A DNA stretch of 64,000 nucleotides from Pseudomonas ekonensis (GTDB taxonomy: Bacteria; Pseudomonadota; Gammaproteobacteria; Pseudomonadales; Pseudomonadaceae). Under the pieces are notes generated by a model. That model made no database searches and was not told where the DNA came from. It saw only the letters and a program-made list of their open reading frames with translations. Of the stretch, positions 54,809 through 64,000 are shown piece after piece (positions within the stretch are counted from its first letter, which is position 1; every line of letters begins with the position of its first letter). The stretch lies in the NCBI RefSeq assembly GCF_019145435.1, contig NZ_JAHSTS010000001.1, positions 1,068,001-1,132,000 on the forward strand, given 5' to 3'. Made by a program: the position numbers and the translations under genes.

Positions 54809-55603
54809 GTGATCGACACATTCAACCGAACCGGACCACTCATGGAAGCCGCAAGTTACCCAGCCTGGGCGCAACAGTTGATCCAGGATTGCAGCGAGAG
54901 CAAACGCCGGGTTGTCGAACATGAACTGTATCTGCGCATGCGGGACAACAAACTCAGCGCCAAGACCATGCGTCAGTACCTGATCGGGGGCTGGCCGGTG
55001 GTCGAGCAATTTGCGCTGTACATGGCGCAGAACCTCACCAAGACCAAGTTCGCCCGCCATCCCGGCGAAGACATGGCGCGGCGCTGGCTGATGCGCAACA
55101 TTCGCGTCGAACTCAACCACGCCGACTATTGGCTGAACTGGAGCCGGGCCCATGGGGTGAGCCTGGAAGACCTGCAGGCCCAGCAAGTGCCGCCGGAGCT
55201 GCATGCCTTGAGCCACTGGTGCTGGCACACCAGTTCGGCGGACTCGCTGATCGTGGCCATCGCCGCCACCAACTACGCCATCGAAGGCGCGACCGGGGAG
55301 TGGTCGGCGCTGGTCTGCTCCACTGGCGTCTACGCTGCCGCGTTCCCCGAGGAAGACCGCAAGCGGGCCATGAAATGGCTGAAGATGCACGCCCAGTACG
55401 ACGACGCTCATCCTTGGGAAGCGCTGGAGATCATCTGCACGCTGGCGGGCCTGAACCCGAGCAAGGCGCTGCAGGTCGAGTTGCGCCAGGCCATCTGCAA
55501 AAGCTACGACTACATGTACCTGTTCCTTGAACGGTGCATGCAACTGGAGCTGACGGAGCGGGTGATGGCCGGGCGCGAGCGGCGGGCGCTGGTCGAAAGC
55601 TGA
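54809..55603 (+). CDS. TenA/PqqC-like (haem-oxygenase-fold) protein
   Basis: 264 residues, all helical, matching the TenA/THI-4/PqqC superfamily (for example MRQYLIGGWPVVEQFALYMAQNL and NYAIEGATGEWSALV). Conserved Glu and His residues could hold a di-iron or substrate pocket. Proposed roles in relatives range from thiamin salvage to oxidases; I cannot choose. The start GTG 54809 is placed after AAAAGGAG; an ATG at 54842 lacks one. Confidence 0.75.
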   Translation: MIDTFNRTGPLMEAASYPAWAQQLIQDCSESKRRVVEHELYLRMRDNKLSAKTMRQYLIGGWPVVEQFALYMAQNLTKTKFARHPGEDMARRWLMRNIRVELNHADYWLNWSRAHGVSLEDLQAQQVPPELHALSHWCWHTSSADSLIVAIAATNYAIEGATGEWSALVCSTGVYAAAFPEEDRKRAMKWLKMHAQYDDAHPWEALEIICTLAGLNPSKALQVELRQAICKSYDYMYLFLERCMQLELTERVMAGRERRALVES

Positions 55604-55690
55604 TCAGGCGGCTCCCGCAGTGCGCGGCACGGCGCCTGCGGGAGCCGGCCTGCTGGCGATGGCGCCAGCAGGCGCGCCGCCTGACGGAAC
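55604..55690. repeat. REP sequence between convergent genes
   Basis: GCGGGAGCCGGCCTGCTGGC at 55639-55658, with an opposed CAGGCGGCTCCCGCAG just before it, has the usual REP palindrome and sits between converging genes. Confidence 0.55.
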
Positions 55691-55702
55691 AAAGGCGGGC
55701 CG

Positions 55703-56629
55703 TCAGCCGGCCATGGTGAGACGGTTGCGCCCCTCGCGCTTGGCCACATAAAGCGCACTGTCGGCCCGGCGCAGCAGGCTGTCGGCCGACTCCCCCGGCA
55801 ACAGGGTCGAGCAGCCGAGGCTCACGGTCAATTCGATCAACTGATTGCTGGCGTAATAGTCCTGGGCCTGGGCAGCCTGGCGCAGGCGTTCCCCGACCAT
55901 CGCCGCCGCTTCGCGGCCGGTGTTCGACAGCAGGATCAGAAACTCTTCCCCGCCGTAGCGGAACACCATGTCGACGTTGCGCAGCTGGCTCTTGATCGAG
56001 GCCGCCACGGCCCTCAGCACGTCGTCGCCGGCGGTGTGCCCGTGAATGTCATTGACCCGCTTGAAGTGGTCGATGTCCAGCATCAGCAGCGACAGCGGCT
56101 GTTGGTGCCGGCGCGACATCTCGATTTCCCTCTGCAGGGTCTGCTCCATGGCGATGCGGTTGCCGGTGCCGGTCAAGGGATCGCGCAGCGCGCTCTGGGT
56201 CGCGGCCCGATAGAGCAAGGCGTTGCGCATCGGATACAGCAGCGCCGACAGCAGCGATTCGAGATGGCCCTGATCCTGTTCGCTGAAGCGCTCGTTGCGG
56301 CGGAACACCAGTTCGCCCATGTGTTCGCCTTCGTGGCTGAGGCTGTAGCTGACCGAATGACGGCCCCGCGTGCCGAACTCCAGGCGCAGGTCGCTGCTCT
56401 GGTGCTGATAGCTCAGGGCGTCGAGGGGCACCAGGCGCTGAACTTCACGGAAGAACAGACCGAGGATGCGTTGCGGCTCAAGACTGGTTTGCAGCTGCAG
56501 GCCCAGTTGCTGGCGCAATTGCGCGACAGTGACCGGCCGTTCCAGAAGCGGAGGCTGTTGACCGAAGCCCAGGCGTTGCAATTTTGCGCTGTCAAAATCA
56601 ATTGCAGTGGTCTGGGAGGGTGATTTCAT
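55703..56629 (-). CDS. GGDEF diguanylate cyclase
   Basis: 308 residues. The C-terminal half is a GGDEF domain: DPLTGTGNRIAMEQTL, DIDHFKRVNDIHGHTAGD, then FRYGGEEFLILL (active GGEEF) with R-N-V-D, an inhibitory site, five residues before. It should make cyclic-di-GMP. The N-terminal 150 residues form a GAF-like sensor with no membrane segment, so the enzyme is cytosolic. The 359 bases upstream hold its promoter and the terminator of the next gene; I see no gene there. Confidence 0.92.
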   Translation of the reverse strand: MKSPSQTTAIDFDSAKLQRLGFGQQPPLLERPVTVAQLRQQLGLQLQTSLEPQRILGLFFREVQRLVPLDALSYQHQSSDLRLEFGTRGRHSVSYSLSHEGEHMGELVFRRNERFSEQDQGHLESLLSALLYPMRNALLYRAATQSALRDPLTGTGNRIAMEQTLQREIEMSRRHQQPLSLLMLDIDHFKRVNDIHGHTAGDDVLRAVAASIKSQLRNVDMVFRYGGEEFLILLSNTGREAAAMVGERLRQAAQAQDYYASNQLIELTVSLGCSTLLPGESADSLLRRADSALYVAKREGRNRLTMAG

Positions 56630-56935
56630 ATGGCGTGAGCCCCTAAGCAGTAAGTCTGTCTTACAGGCTGGGTGAAGCGGCTATGGGCTGCGCGTCATAC
56701 TGATCCATCAGTCCCGTAGGACATTTGACGCAAGTTTAGTCTGCCTGATGTCGATTAGTCAGCTATCGAATCAGGCCCCGCCCGACTGCCTTCACACGGC
56801 GTGCTTTGAGGAAATTTAGAGCGAAAGTCGTGCCATTCGGTTCGCAATTTTTTAAATCGTTACGAATCAATGGGTTGTGACTGGAGAGAGGCGCGCGGCG
56901 CTGGTTTATTGACTGAAGCGGCCACGGATGAGCGG

Positions 56936-56970
56936 TAAAAACCTGCCGCGACGGGAAACCGCCGCGGCAA
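56936..56970 (-). terminator. Rho-independent terminator of the YciK-type SDR gene
   Basis: TGCCGCG (56945-56951) and CGCGGCA (56964-56970) form a stem; read on the minus strand it is followed by GGTTTTTA. It ends the mupP-side operon. Confidence 0.65.
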
Positions 56971-56988
56971 CAAAAGCGACGTATGGCA

Positions 56989-57729
56989 TCACTGGGCGTT
57001 GAATGCCTGCCCGTTGATGCCTGCGCTGTCCGGGCCCATGAGGTACAGATAGACCGGCATGATCTCCTCGGGCGTCGGGTTGTTCAGCGGGTTTTCCCCC
57101 GGGTACGCCTGAGCGCGCATGCTGGTGCGGGTCGCTCCCGGGTTGATGCTGTTGGCGCGCACCGGGGCCACGGTGTCGACTTCGTCGGCCAGGGTCTGCA
57201 TCAGGCCCTCGGTGGCGAACTTCGAGACGCCGTAGGCGCCCCAGTAGGCGCGGCCCTTGCGTCCGACGCTGCTGGAGGTGAACACCACCGAGGCGTCCTG
57301 CGACAGCTTGAGCAGCGGCAGCAGGGTGCTGGTCAGCATGAACATGGCGTTGACGTTGACTTGCATCACGCGCATGAAGTTTTCGCCGGACAGCTGTTCG
57401 ATCGGGGTGCGCGGGCCGATGATCGAGGCGTTGTGCAGCAGGCCGTCGAGGTGGCCGAACTCGGTCTCGATCATCGCCGCCAGCTCATCGTACTGATGGG
57501 GCAGGGCGGTCTCGAGGTTGAACGGGATCACCGCCGGCTGCGGATGGCCGGCCGCTTCGATCTCGTCGTAGACCTGGGTCAGGTTGGCTTCGGTCTTGCC
57601 CAGCAGCAGCACGGTCGCGCCGTGGGCGGCGTAGGCTTTCGCGGCGGCGGCGCCGATGCCGCGGCCGGCGCCGGTGACCAGGATGACGCGGTCCTTGAGC
57701 AGTTCGGGGCGAGCGGAGTAATCAAACAT
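56989..57729 (-). CDS. YciK-type short-chain dehydrogenase
   Basis: 246 residues beginning MFDYSARPELLKDRVILVTGAGRGIG, typical of YciK. The cofactor motif is TGAGRGIG; HNAS stands where NNAG is usual; catalytic Ser and Tyr-x-x-x-Lys are in VVFTSSSVGRKG and YGVSKFA. The substrate is unknown. ATG 57729 is used; a longer start has no support. In P. aeruginosa the homologue (PA3173, as I recall) is next to mupP, as here. Confidence 0.92.
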   Translation of the reverse strand: MFDYSARPELLKDRVILVTGAGRGIGAAAAKAYAAHGATVLLLGKTEANLTQVYDEIEAAGHPQPAVIPFNLETALPHQYDELAAMIETEFGHLDGLLHNASIIGPRTPIEQLSGENFMRVMQVNVNAMFMLTSTLLPLLKLSQDASVVFTSSSVGRKGRAYWGAYGVSKFATEGLMQTLADEVDTVAPVRANSINPGATRTSMRAQAYPGENPLNNPTPEEIMPVYLYLMGPDSAGINGQAFNAQ

Positions 57730-57771
57730 AAAAAACCTCACAAAAATCCATTTGCACGACCTGCGCTGTGT

Positions 57772-57858
57772 GGCGAGGGAGCTTGCTCCCGCTCCACTGC
57801 GCAGCAATGGCGAACAGGAGCGCTGCGCACTCCAGCGGGAGCAAGCTCCCTCGTCGCC
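57772..57858. repeat. Inverted REP pair (REPIN) between YciK-type SDR and mupP
   Basis: GGCGAGGGAGCTTGCTCCCG (57772-57791) faces its near-exact reverse complement ending at 57858 (CGGGAGCAAGCTCCCTCGTC at 57836-57855), 40 bases apart. Confidence 0.8.
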
Positions 57859-57859
57859 T

Positions 57860-58531
57860 TCAGCAGCGGCACAGCGCGCTGTCGATCACCTTGCGCAGCT
57901 CCAGCGGATGGTCCACCACCACGTCCGCGCCCCAGTGGCGCGGGTTGTCGTCGGGGTGGATGTAGCCGTAGGTCACGGCGGCGGTCTTGGTGCCGGCGTC
58001 GCGCCCGGACTCGATGTCGCGCAGGTCATCGCCGACGAACAGCACGCTGGCCGGGTCCAGGTCGAGCATCTTGCAGGCCAGGATCAGCGGCTCGGGATCG
58101 GGTTTGCTGTTCTTCACGTGATCCGGGCAGATCAGCAGCGCCGAGCGCTCGGCCAGCCCCAGCTGCTGCATGATCGGTTCGGCGAAACGCACCGGCTTGT
58201 TGGTGACCACGCCCCAGGTCAGGTTGGCCTTTTCGATGTCCGCCAGCAGCTCGCCCATGCCGTCGAACAGCTTGCTGTGCACGGCGCAGCCGGCCATGTA
58301 GCGCTCCAGGAACTCCTGGCGCAGTTCCTCGAAGCCCGGCGATTCCGGATCCATGGAGAACGTCACCGCCACCATGGCCCGGGCGCCGCCGGAGATCTCG
58401 TCGCGGATGTGCTTGTCGCTCATCGGCGCCAGGCCGCGGTCTGCGCGCATCGCCTGGCAGATGGCGATGAAGTCCGGCGCGGTGTCGAGCAGGGTGCCGT
58501 CCATGTCGAAAAGGACTGCTCTGATGGTCAT
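57860..58531 (-). CDS. mupP: N-acetylmuramic acid 6-phosphate phosphatase
   Basis: 223 residues of the HAD superfamily: nucleophile Asp in [15 protein letters not shown], then VVTNKP and [16 protein letters not shown]. It was long annotated as phosphoglycolate phosphatase, but in Pseudomonas this gene, next to ubiG and upstream of the MTA hydrolase and gyrA, is MupP of the cell-wall recycling pathway that bypasses de novo UDP-MurNAc synthesis. The ubiG gene ends four bases from its start. Confidence 0.9.
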   Translation of the reverse strand: MTIRAVLFDMDGTLLDTAPDFIAICQAMRADRGLAPMSDKHIRDEISGGARAMVAVTFSMDPESPGFEELRQEFLERYMAGCAVHSKLFDGMGELLADIEKANLTWGVVTNKPVRFAEPIMQQLGLAERSALLICPDHVKNSKPDPEPLILACKMLDLDPASVLFVGDDLRDIESGRDAGTKTAAVTYGYIHPDDNPRHWGADVVVDHPLELRKVIDSALCRC

Positions 58532-58535
58532 CGGC

Positions 58536-59234
58536 TCACTCCTCGCGCAGGGTCTGGATCATGTAGTTGACGTCGACGTCCGCCGCCAGCTTGTAGTGCT
58601 TGGTCAGCGGGTTGTAGGTCAGGCCGATGATGTCTTTGACGGTGAGGCCGGCGGCGCGGCTCCAGGCGCCCAGCTCGGACGGGCGGATGAATTTCTTGAA
58701 GTCGTGGGTGCCGCGCGGCAGCAGCTTCATGATGTATTCGGCGCCGATGATGGCGAACAGGTAAGCCTTGGGGTTGCGGTTGATGGTGGAGAAGAACACC
58801 TGGCCGCCGGGCTTGACCATGCGCATGCAGGCGCGGATCACCGAAGACGGGTCCGGCACGTGCTCGAGCATCTCCAGGCATGTGACCACGTCGAACTGCC
58901 CGGGCATTTCCTCGGCCAGGGCCTCGGCGGTGATCTGCCGGTATTCGACGTTCACGCCCGATTCCAACTGATGCAGCTGCGCCACCGCCAGCGGCGCTTC
59001 GCCCATGTCGATGCCCATGACCGTGGCGCCGCGCTGGGCCATGGCCTCGCTGAGGATGCCGCCGCCGCAGCCGACGTCGAGGACTTTCTTGCCGGCCAGG
59101 CTGGCCCGCTCGTCGATCCAGTTGACCCGCAGCGGGTTGATGTCGTGCAGCGGTTTGAACTCGCTTTCGCGGTCCCACCAGCGATGGGCCAGGGCCTCGA
59201 ACTTGGCGATTTCGGCGTGGTCGACGTTGCTCAT
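58536..59234 (-). CDS. ubiG: Ubiquinone biosynthesis O-methyltransferase
   Basis: 232 residues beginning [21 protein letters not shown], the standard UbiG start. The SAM site is [19 protein letters not shown], followed by [10 protein letters not shown] and the typical [16 protein letters not shown]. It performs both O-methylations in ubiquinone synthesis. ATG 59234 is preferred over the adjacent ATG 59237 because AGGA is better spaced. It is co-transcribed with mupP. Confidence 0.95.
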   Translation of the reverse strand: MSNVDHAEIAKFEALAHRWWDRESEFKPLHDINPLRVNWIDERASLAGKKVLDVGCGGGILSEAMAQRGATVMGIDMGEAPLAVAQLHQLESGVNVEYRQITAEALAEEMPGQFDVVTCLEMLEHVPDPSSVIRACMRMVKPGGQVFFSTINRNPKAYLFAIIGAEYIMKLLPRGTHDFKKFIRPSELGAWSRAAGLTVKDIIGLTYNPLTKHYKLAADVDVNYMIQTLREE

Positions 59235-59291
59235 CATTGAATCCTCGAAAAACTGAAAAGGTCTGTAGCCCCGGAGCCTGCCCCGGGGTGT

Positions 59292-60626
59292 TTACGATTC
59301 GGTGCGGCCGCTGATGCGCAGGCCCCAGGCCCGGGCGGTCTCGCCCAGCTGCCGTTCGTCCATGCGCGTCAGGCGCCGGTCGTCGAGCAGCGGCTTGCCG
59401 GCGACCCAAAGGTGTTTCACGCAGTCGCGTCCGGTGGCATAAATCAGTTGCGAAACCGGGTCGTAGACCGGTTGCTGCGCAAGCCCCGAGAGGTCGAAGG
59501 CGACGATGTCCGCCGCCTTGCCGAGCTCCAGCGAGCCGGTCTGTGCGTCGATGCCCAGCGCCCGGGCGCCGTTGAGGGTGGCCATGCGCAGCGCCCGGTG
59601 GGCGTCCAGCGCGGTGGCCGAGCCGGCGACGGCCTTGGCCAGCAGCGCGGCGGTGCGGGTTTCGCCCAGCAGGTCCAGGTCATTGTTGCTGGCCGCGCCG
59701 TCGGTGCCGACCGCCACGTTGACGCCGGCCTGCCACAGCCGCTCCACCGGGCAGAAGCCGCTGGCCAGCTTCAGGTTCGATTCCGGGCAGTGGATCACGC
59801 TGGTGTTGCTTTCTACCAGCAACGCCAGGTCGTCATCGCTGATCTGGGTCATGTGCACGGCCTGGAAGCGCGGGCCGAGCAGGCCGAGGCGGCCGAGGCG
59901 GGCCAGCGGGCGCTCGCCGCTCTGTTCGGCGGCCTGCTGCACTTCGAACGCGGTCTCATGGACGTGCATGTGGATGGAGGCATCGAGCTCTTCGGCGATC
60001 ACCCGGATCTTTTCCAGGTTCTCGTCGCCCACGGTGTAGGGCGCGTGGGGGCCGAAGGTAACCTTGATGCGCTCGTGGTGCTTGAGGTCGCCGAACAGTT
60101 CGACGCCCTGACGGATGGCTTCGTCGGCGCTGGCGGCGCCCGGAATCGGGAAATCCAGGATCGGGATGGCGATCTGCGCGCGGATTCCGCTGTTGTGCAC
60201 GCGCTCGCAGGCAACCTTCGGGAAGAAATACATGTCCGAGAAACAGGTGATGCCGCCTTTTATCTGCTCGGCGATGGCCAGGTCCGTGCCGTCGCGCACA
60301 AATGCCTCGTCGACCCATTTGGCTTCGGCGGGCCAGATGTGGTTCTCCAGCCAGGTCATCAGCGGCAGGTCGTCGGCCAGGCCGCGGAACAGGGTCATCG
60401 CGGCATGGCCGTGGGCGTTGATCAGGCCTGGGCTGAGCAGCATGTCCGGCAGTTCGCGGATCTCGGCGGCGTCGCACTTGAGCGCTTCGGCGCGCGGGCC
60501 GATGAACGCGATGCGGCCGTCGCGGATGCCCAGGCCGTGGTCTTTGAGCACCACGCCTGCGGGTTCGACGGGTACCAGCCAGGTCGGCAGCAAGAGTAAG
60601 TCGAGCGCAATGGCAGGTTTCGGCAT
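59292..60626 (-). CDS. TRZ/ATZ-family amidohydrolase (5'-deoxyadenosine/MTA deaminase-like)
   Basis: 444 residues of the metal-dependent amidohydrolase fold. Metal ligands appear as H-G-H in [13 protein letters not shown], His in [10 protein letters not shown] and Asp in [13 protein letters not shown]. The family deaminates 5'-methylthioadenosine, S-adenosylhomocysteine or 5'-deoxyadenosine. Position divergent from mtnA supports a role in methionine salvage or radical-SAM by-product recycling. ATG 60626 ([12 protein letters not shown]) is used; the longer frame runs antisense through mtnA and is not coding. Confidence 0.9.
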   Translation of the reverse strand: MPKPAIALDLLLLPTWLVPVEPAGVVLKDHGLGIRDGRIAFIGPRAEALKCDAAEIRELPDMLLSPGLINAHGHAAMTLFRGLADDLPLMTWLENHIWPAEAKWVDEAFVRDGTDLAIAEQIKGGITCFSDMYFFPKVACERVHNSGIRAQIAIPILDFPIPGAASADEAIRQGVELFGDLKHHERIKVTFGPHAPYTVGDENLEKIRVIAEELDASIHMHVHETAFEVQQAAEQSGERPLARLGRLGLLGPRFQAVHMTQISDDDLALLVESNTSVIHCPESNLKLASGFCPVERLWQAGVNVAVGTDGAASNNDLDLLGETRTAALLAKAVAGSATALDAHRALRMATLNGARALGIDAQTGSLELGKAADIVAFDLSGLAQQPVYDPVSQLIYATGRDCVKHLWVAGKPLLDDRRLTRMDERQLGETARAWGLRISGRTES

Positions 60627-60734
60627 CGAGGATCGGTCCCAGGGCTTTTGTGAAGGATGGCGAAGTATACCCGAGCGTCTTCGCGGGGGGATCGCTATAA
60701 TCGGCCGCTTTTGTTCATGAGTGCGGGGTGAGGG

Positions 60735-61811
60735 ATGCGCGATCGTCTGTTGGCTGCAGAGAAGGTGAAGGCCATCGATTGGCGTGATGGCGCGCTTTAC
60801 CTGCTGGATCAGCGTATTTTGCCGTTCGAGGAAACCTGGATCGCCTACACCGGCGCCGCCGGCGTGGCCGAAGCGATACGCTCGATGGTGGTGCGTGGCG
60901 CGCCGGCCATCGGCATCGCGGCCGCGTACGGCGTGGTGCTGGCCGCCCGTGCCCGGTTCGCGGCCGGCGGCGACTGGCAGGCGGCGCTGGAGGAAGACTT
61001 CGCGCTGCTGGCGCAATCCCGTCCGACGGCCGTCAACCTGTTCTGGGCGCTGGGCCGCATGCGCGAACGCCTGGAGCGCCTCAAAGAGCAGGCCGATCCG
61101 CTGGCGGCGCTGGAGGCCGAGGCCGTCGCCATCCATGAAAGCGACCGCGAGGCCAACCTGACCATGGCCCAACTGGGCGTCGACCTGATCCGCAAGCACC
61201 AGGGCAACGCCCAGGCGCTGCTCACCCACTGCAACACCGGCGCCCTGGCCACCGGCGGCTTCGGCACTGCGCTGGGCGTGATCCGCGCCGCGTTCATCGA
61301 GGGCATGGTCGAGCATGTGTACGCCGACGAAACCCGGCCCTGGCTGCAGGGCTCGCGCCTGACCGCGTGGGAGCTGGCCAACGAAGGCGTGCCGGTGACC
61401 CTCAATGCCGACTCGGCGGCGGCGCACATCATGAAGACCAAGGGCGTCACCTGGGTGATCGTCGGCGCCGACCGGATCACCGCCAACGGCGATGTGGCGA
61501 ACAAGATCGGCACCTATCAGCTGGCGGTCAACGCCATGCACCACGGCGTGCGCTTCATGGTGGTGGCGCCGAGCTCGACCATCGACATGAACCTGGCCAG
61601 CGGCGACGACATCCCGATCGAGGAGCGTGACGGCGCCGAACTGCTGGAGGTCGGCGGCAAGCGCGTCGGGGCGGATGTCCAGGCCTTCAATCCGGTGTTC
61701 GACGTGACGCCGGCGGACCTGATCGATGCGATCGTGACCGAGAAGGGTGTGGTCGAACGCCCGGACGCCGCGAAAATGGCCCAGCTGATGTGCCGCAAAC
61801 GCCTGCATTGA
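60735..61811 (+). CDS. mtnA: Methylthioribose-1-phosphate isomerase
   Basis: Converts methylthioribose-1-phosphate to methylthioribulose-1-phosphate in methionine salvage. 358 residues, usual length. Signatures are [15 protein letters not shown], the catalytic Cys in [17 protein letters not shown], and the catalytic Asp in [19 protein letters not shown]. It is divergent from the deaminase-like gene, with 108 bases between starts. A REP-like sequence follows. Confidence 0.95.
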   Translation: MRDRLLAAEKVKAIDWRDGALYLLDQRILPFEETWIAYTGAAGVAEAIRSMVVRGAPAIGIAAAYGVVLAARARFAAGGDWQAALEEDFALLAQSRPTAVNLFWALGRMRERLERLKEQADPLAALEAEAVAIHESDREANLTMAQLGVDLIRKHQGNAQALLTHCNTGALATGGFGTALGVIRAAFIEGMVEHVYADETRPWLQGSRLTAWELANEGVPVTLNADSAAAHIMKTKGVTWVIVGADRITANGDVANKIGTYQLAVNAMHHGVRFMVVAPSSTIDMNLASGDDIPIEERDGAELLEVGGKRVGADVQAFNPVFDVTPADLIDAIVTEKGVVERPDAAKMAQLMCRKRLH

Positions 61812-61843
61812 GGCCGTGGGCGGCCTGCGCATTGCCATCAGTG

Positions 61844-61865
61844 GCAGGCTTGCTCCCGCATGAGC
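61844..61865. repeat. REP-like sequence upstream of gyrA
   Basis: GGCAGGCTTGCTCCCGCATG is a REP half-palindrome. The 425 bases from 61812 to 62236 otherwise hold the gyrA promoter region, in which I cannot fix the -35 and -10 with confidence, and no other gene. Confidence 0.5.
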
Positions 61866-62236
61866 GGCGCCGGGCGCCCAAGCTATGGGGTCCGACCGGC
61901 TGGCGATCAGGGCCTTAAGGTCAACAAACATCTGCAATTCGGGCCCGGTTTTTGCGCCCGATGAGCCTCTGAGCCCCTCACGTCCCCTTTAAGGCTGTCA
62001 TCGGTCATCTAACTATGCTCCATGCGCATCTGGGGGATAGGTGCGTGGCGGCTGTTGTGATAACATCCGGCGTTTTCCGAGACTGCTCCGCGGAGTTGTC
62101 TTCACTGCGCAAATCCGCGTCGCAGCGCGTCGATTTGTCGTAAGTCGTGGCACGGCATCCGGCCTGCAGCGACGAGCTTCGTTGGTCCCATATGGATATG
62201 ACGAAGTTTCACCAGAAAAAAGGAATCAGGCTTCTC

Positions 62237-64000
<1,764 letters not shown>

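Noticed and set aside
60627..61937. Extension of the TRZ/ATZ hydrolase to an 881-residue fusion
   Set aside because: The extra part is antisense to mtnA; the hydrolase starts normally at 60626.
62192..62236. Alternative upstream start for gyrA
   Set aside because: In frame, but the residues are not seen at the start of known Pseudomonas GyrA; ATG 62237 gives the standard N-terminus.

Overview
The window is chromosomal DNA from a Pseudomonas of the fluorescens lineage (inference). Evidence: high GC with the matching codon bias; the gene order yciK-type SDR / mupP / ubiG / TRZ-ATZ hydrolase / mtnA / gyrA, which I recall from P. aeruginosa PA3173-PA3168; an NAGGN osmolyte operon; etfBA divergent from ETF-QO; a short CsrA/Rsm paralogue; and many Pseudomonas-type REP sequences between genes. 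I see no rRNA, tRNA, CRISPR array or intact transposase gene.

Layout. (1) 174-3097: a type VI secretion accessory module with an unknown protein, a PAAR protein, a small serine lipase (Tle-like) and two related lipoproteins that look like tandem immunity genes. Its effector half is AT-rich. (2) 3468-8579: a D-galactonate operon (dgoK, dgoA, dgoD, MFS transporter) ending in an IclR regulator, with an IclR-like palindrome in the promoter. (3) 8583-10717: a zinc alcohol dehydrogenase divergent from an AraC regulator. (4) 10946-14827: ETF-QO divergent from etfBA; the shared 540-base region carries LiuR-like and PsrA-like sites and a MITE-like element. (5) 14908-24873: mostly envelope and housekeeping genes (solute-binding protein, DUF4398 lipoprotein, OmpA-like protein, MocR regulator, START protein, LTA-synthase-like enzyme, SDR, YnfA, CsrA paralogue, YheU). 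(6) 25031-29863: the NAGGN operon. (7) 30159-34934: a 1,591-residue NEL-type E3 ubiquitin ligase with leucine-rich repeats. (8) 34953-47417: mnmC, polyP:AMP phosphotransferase, thiolase, a DMT permease, fumC, bolA, trhO, a DsbA-like protein and an ABC exporter. (9) 47465-52123: a lower-GC, 1,552-residue toxin-like protein ending in a cytidine-deaminase-type zinc motif. (10) 52303-56629: two cyclic-di-GMP proteins flanking a TenA-like enzyme. (11) 56989-64000: yciK-type SDR, mupP, ubiG, a 5'-deoxyadenosine/MTA deaminase family hydrolase, mtnA and a truncated gyrA.

How the genes work together. The dgo cluster is a complete uptake-to-pyruvate/glyceraldehyde-3-phosphate route with its own regulator. 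The three etf genes carry electrons from acyl-CoA dehydrogenases to ubiquinone, and their control region has sites of the kind used by fatty-acid and branched-chain amino-acid regulators. The most unusual cargo is two very large eukaryote-style effectors, one a predicted ubiquitin ligase and one a predicted deaminase. Neither has a convincing neighbouring immunity or secretion gene, whereas the PAAR-lipase module does have candidate immunity genes.
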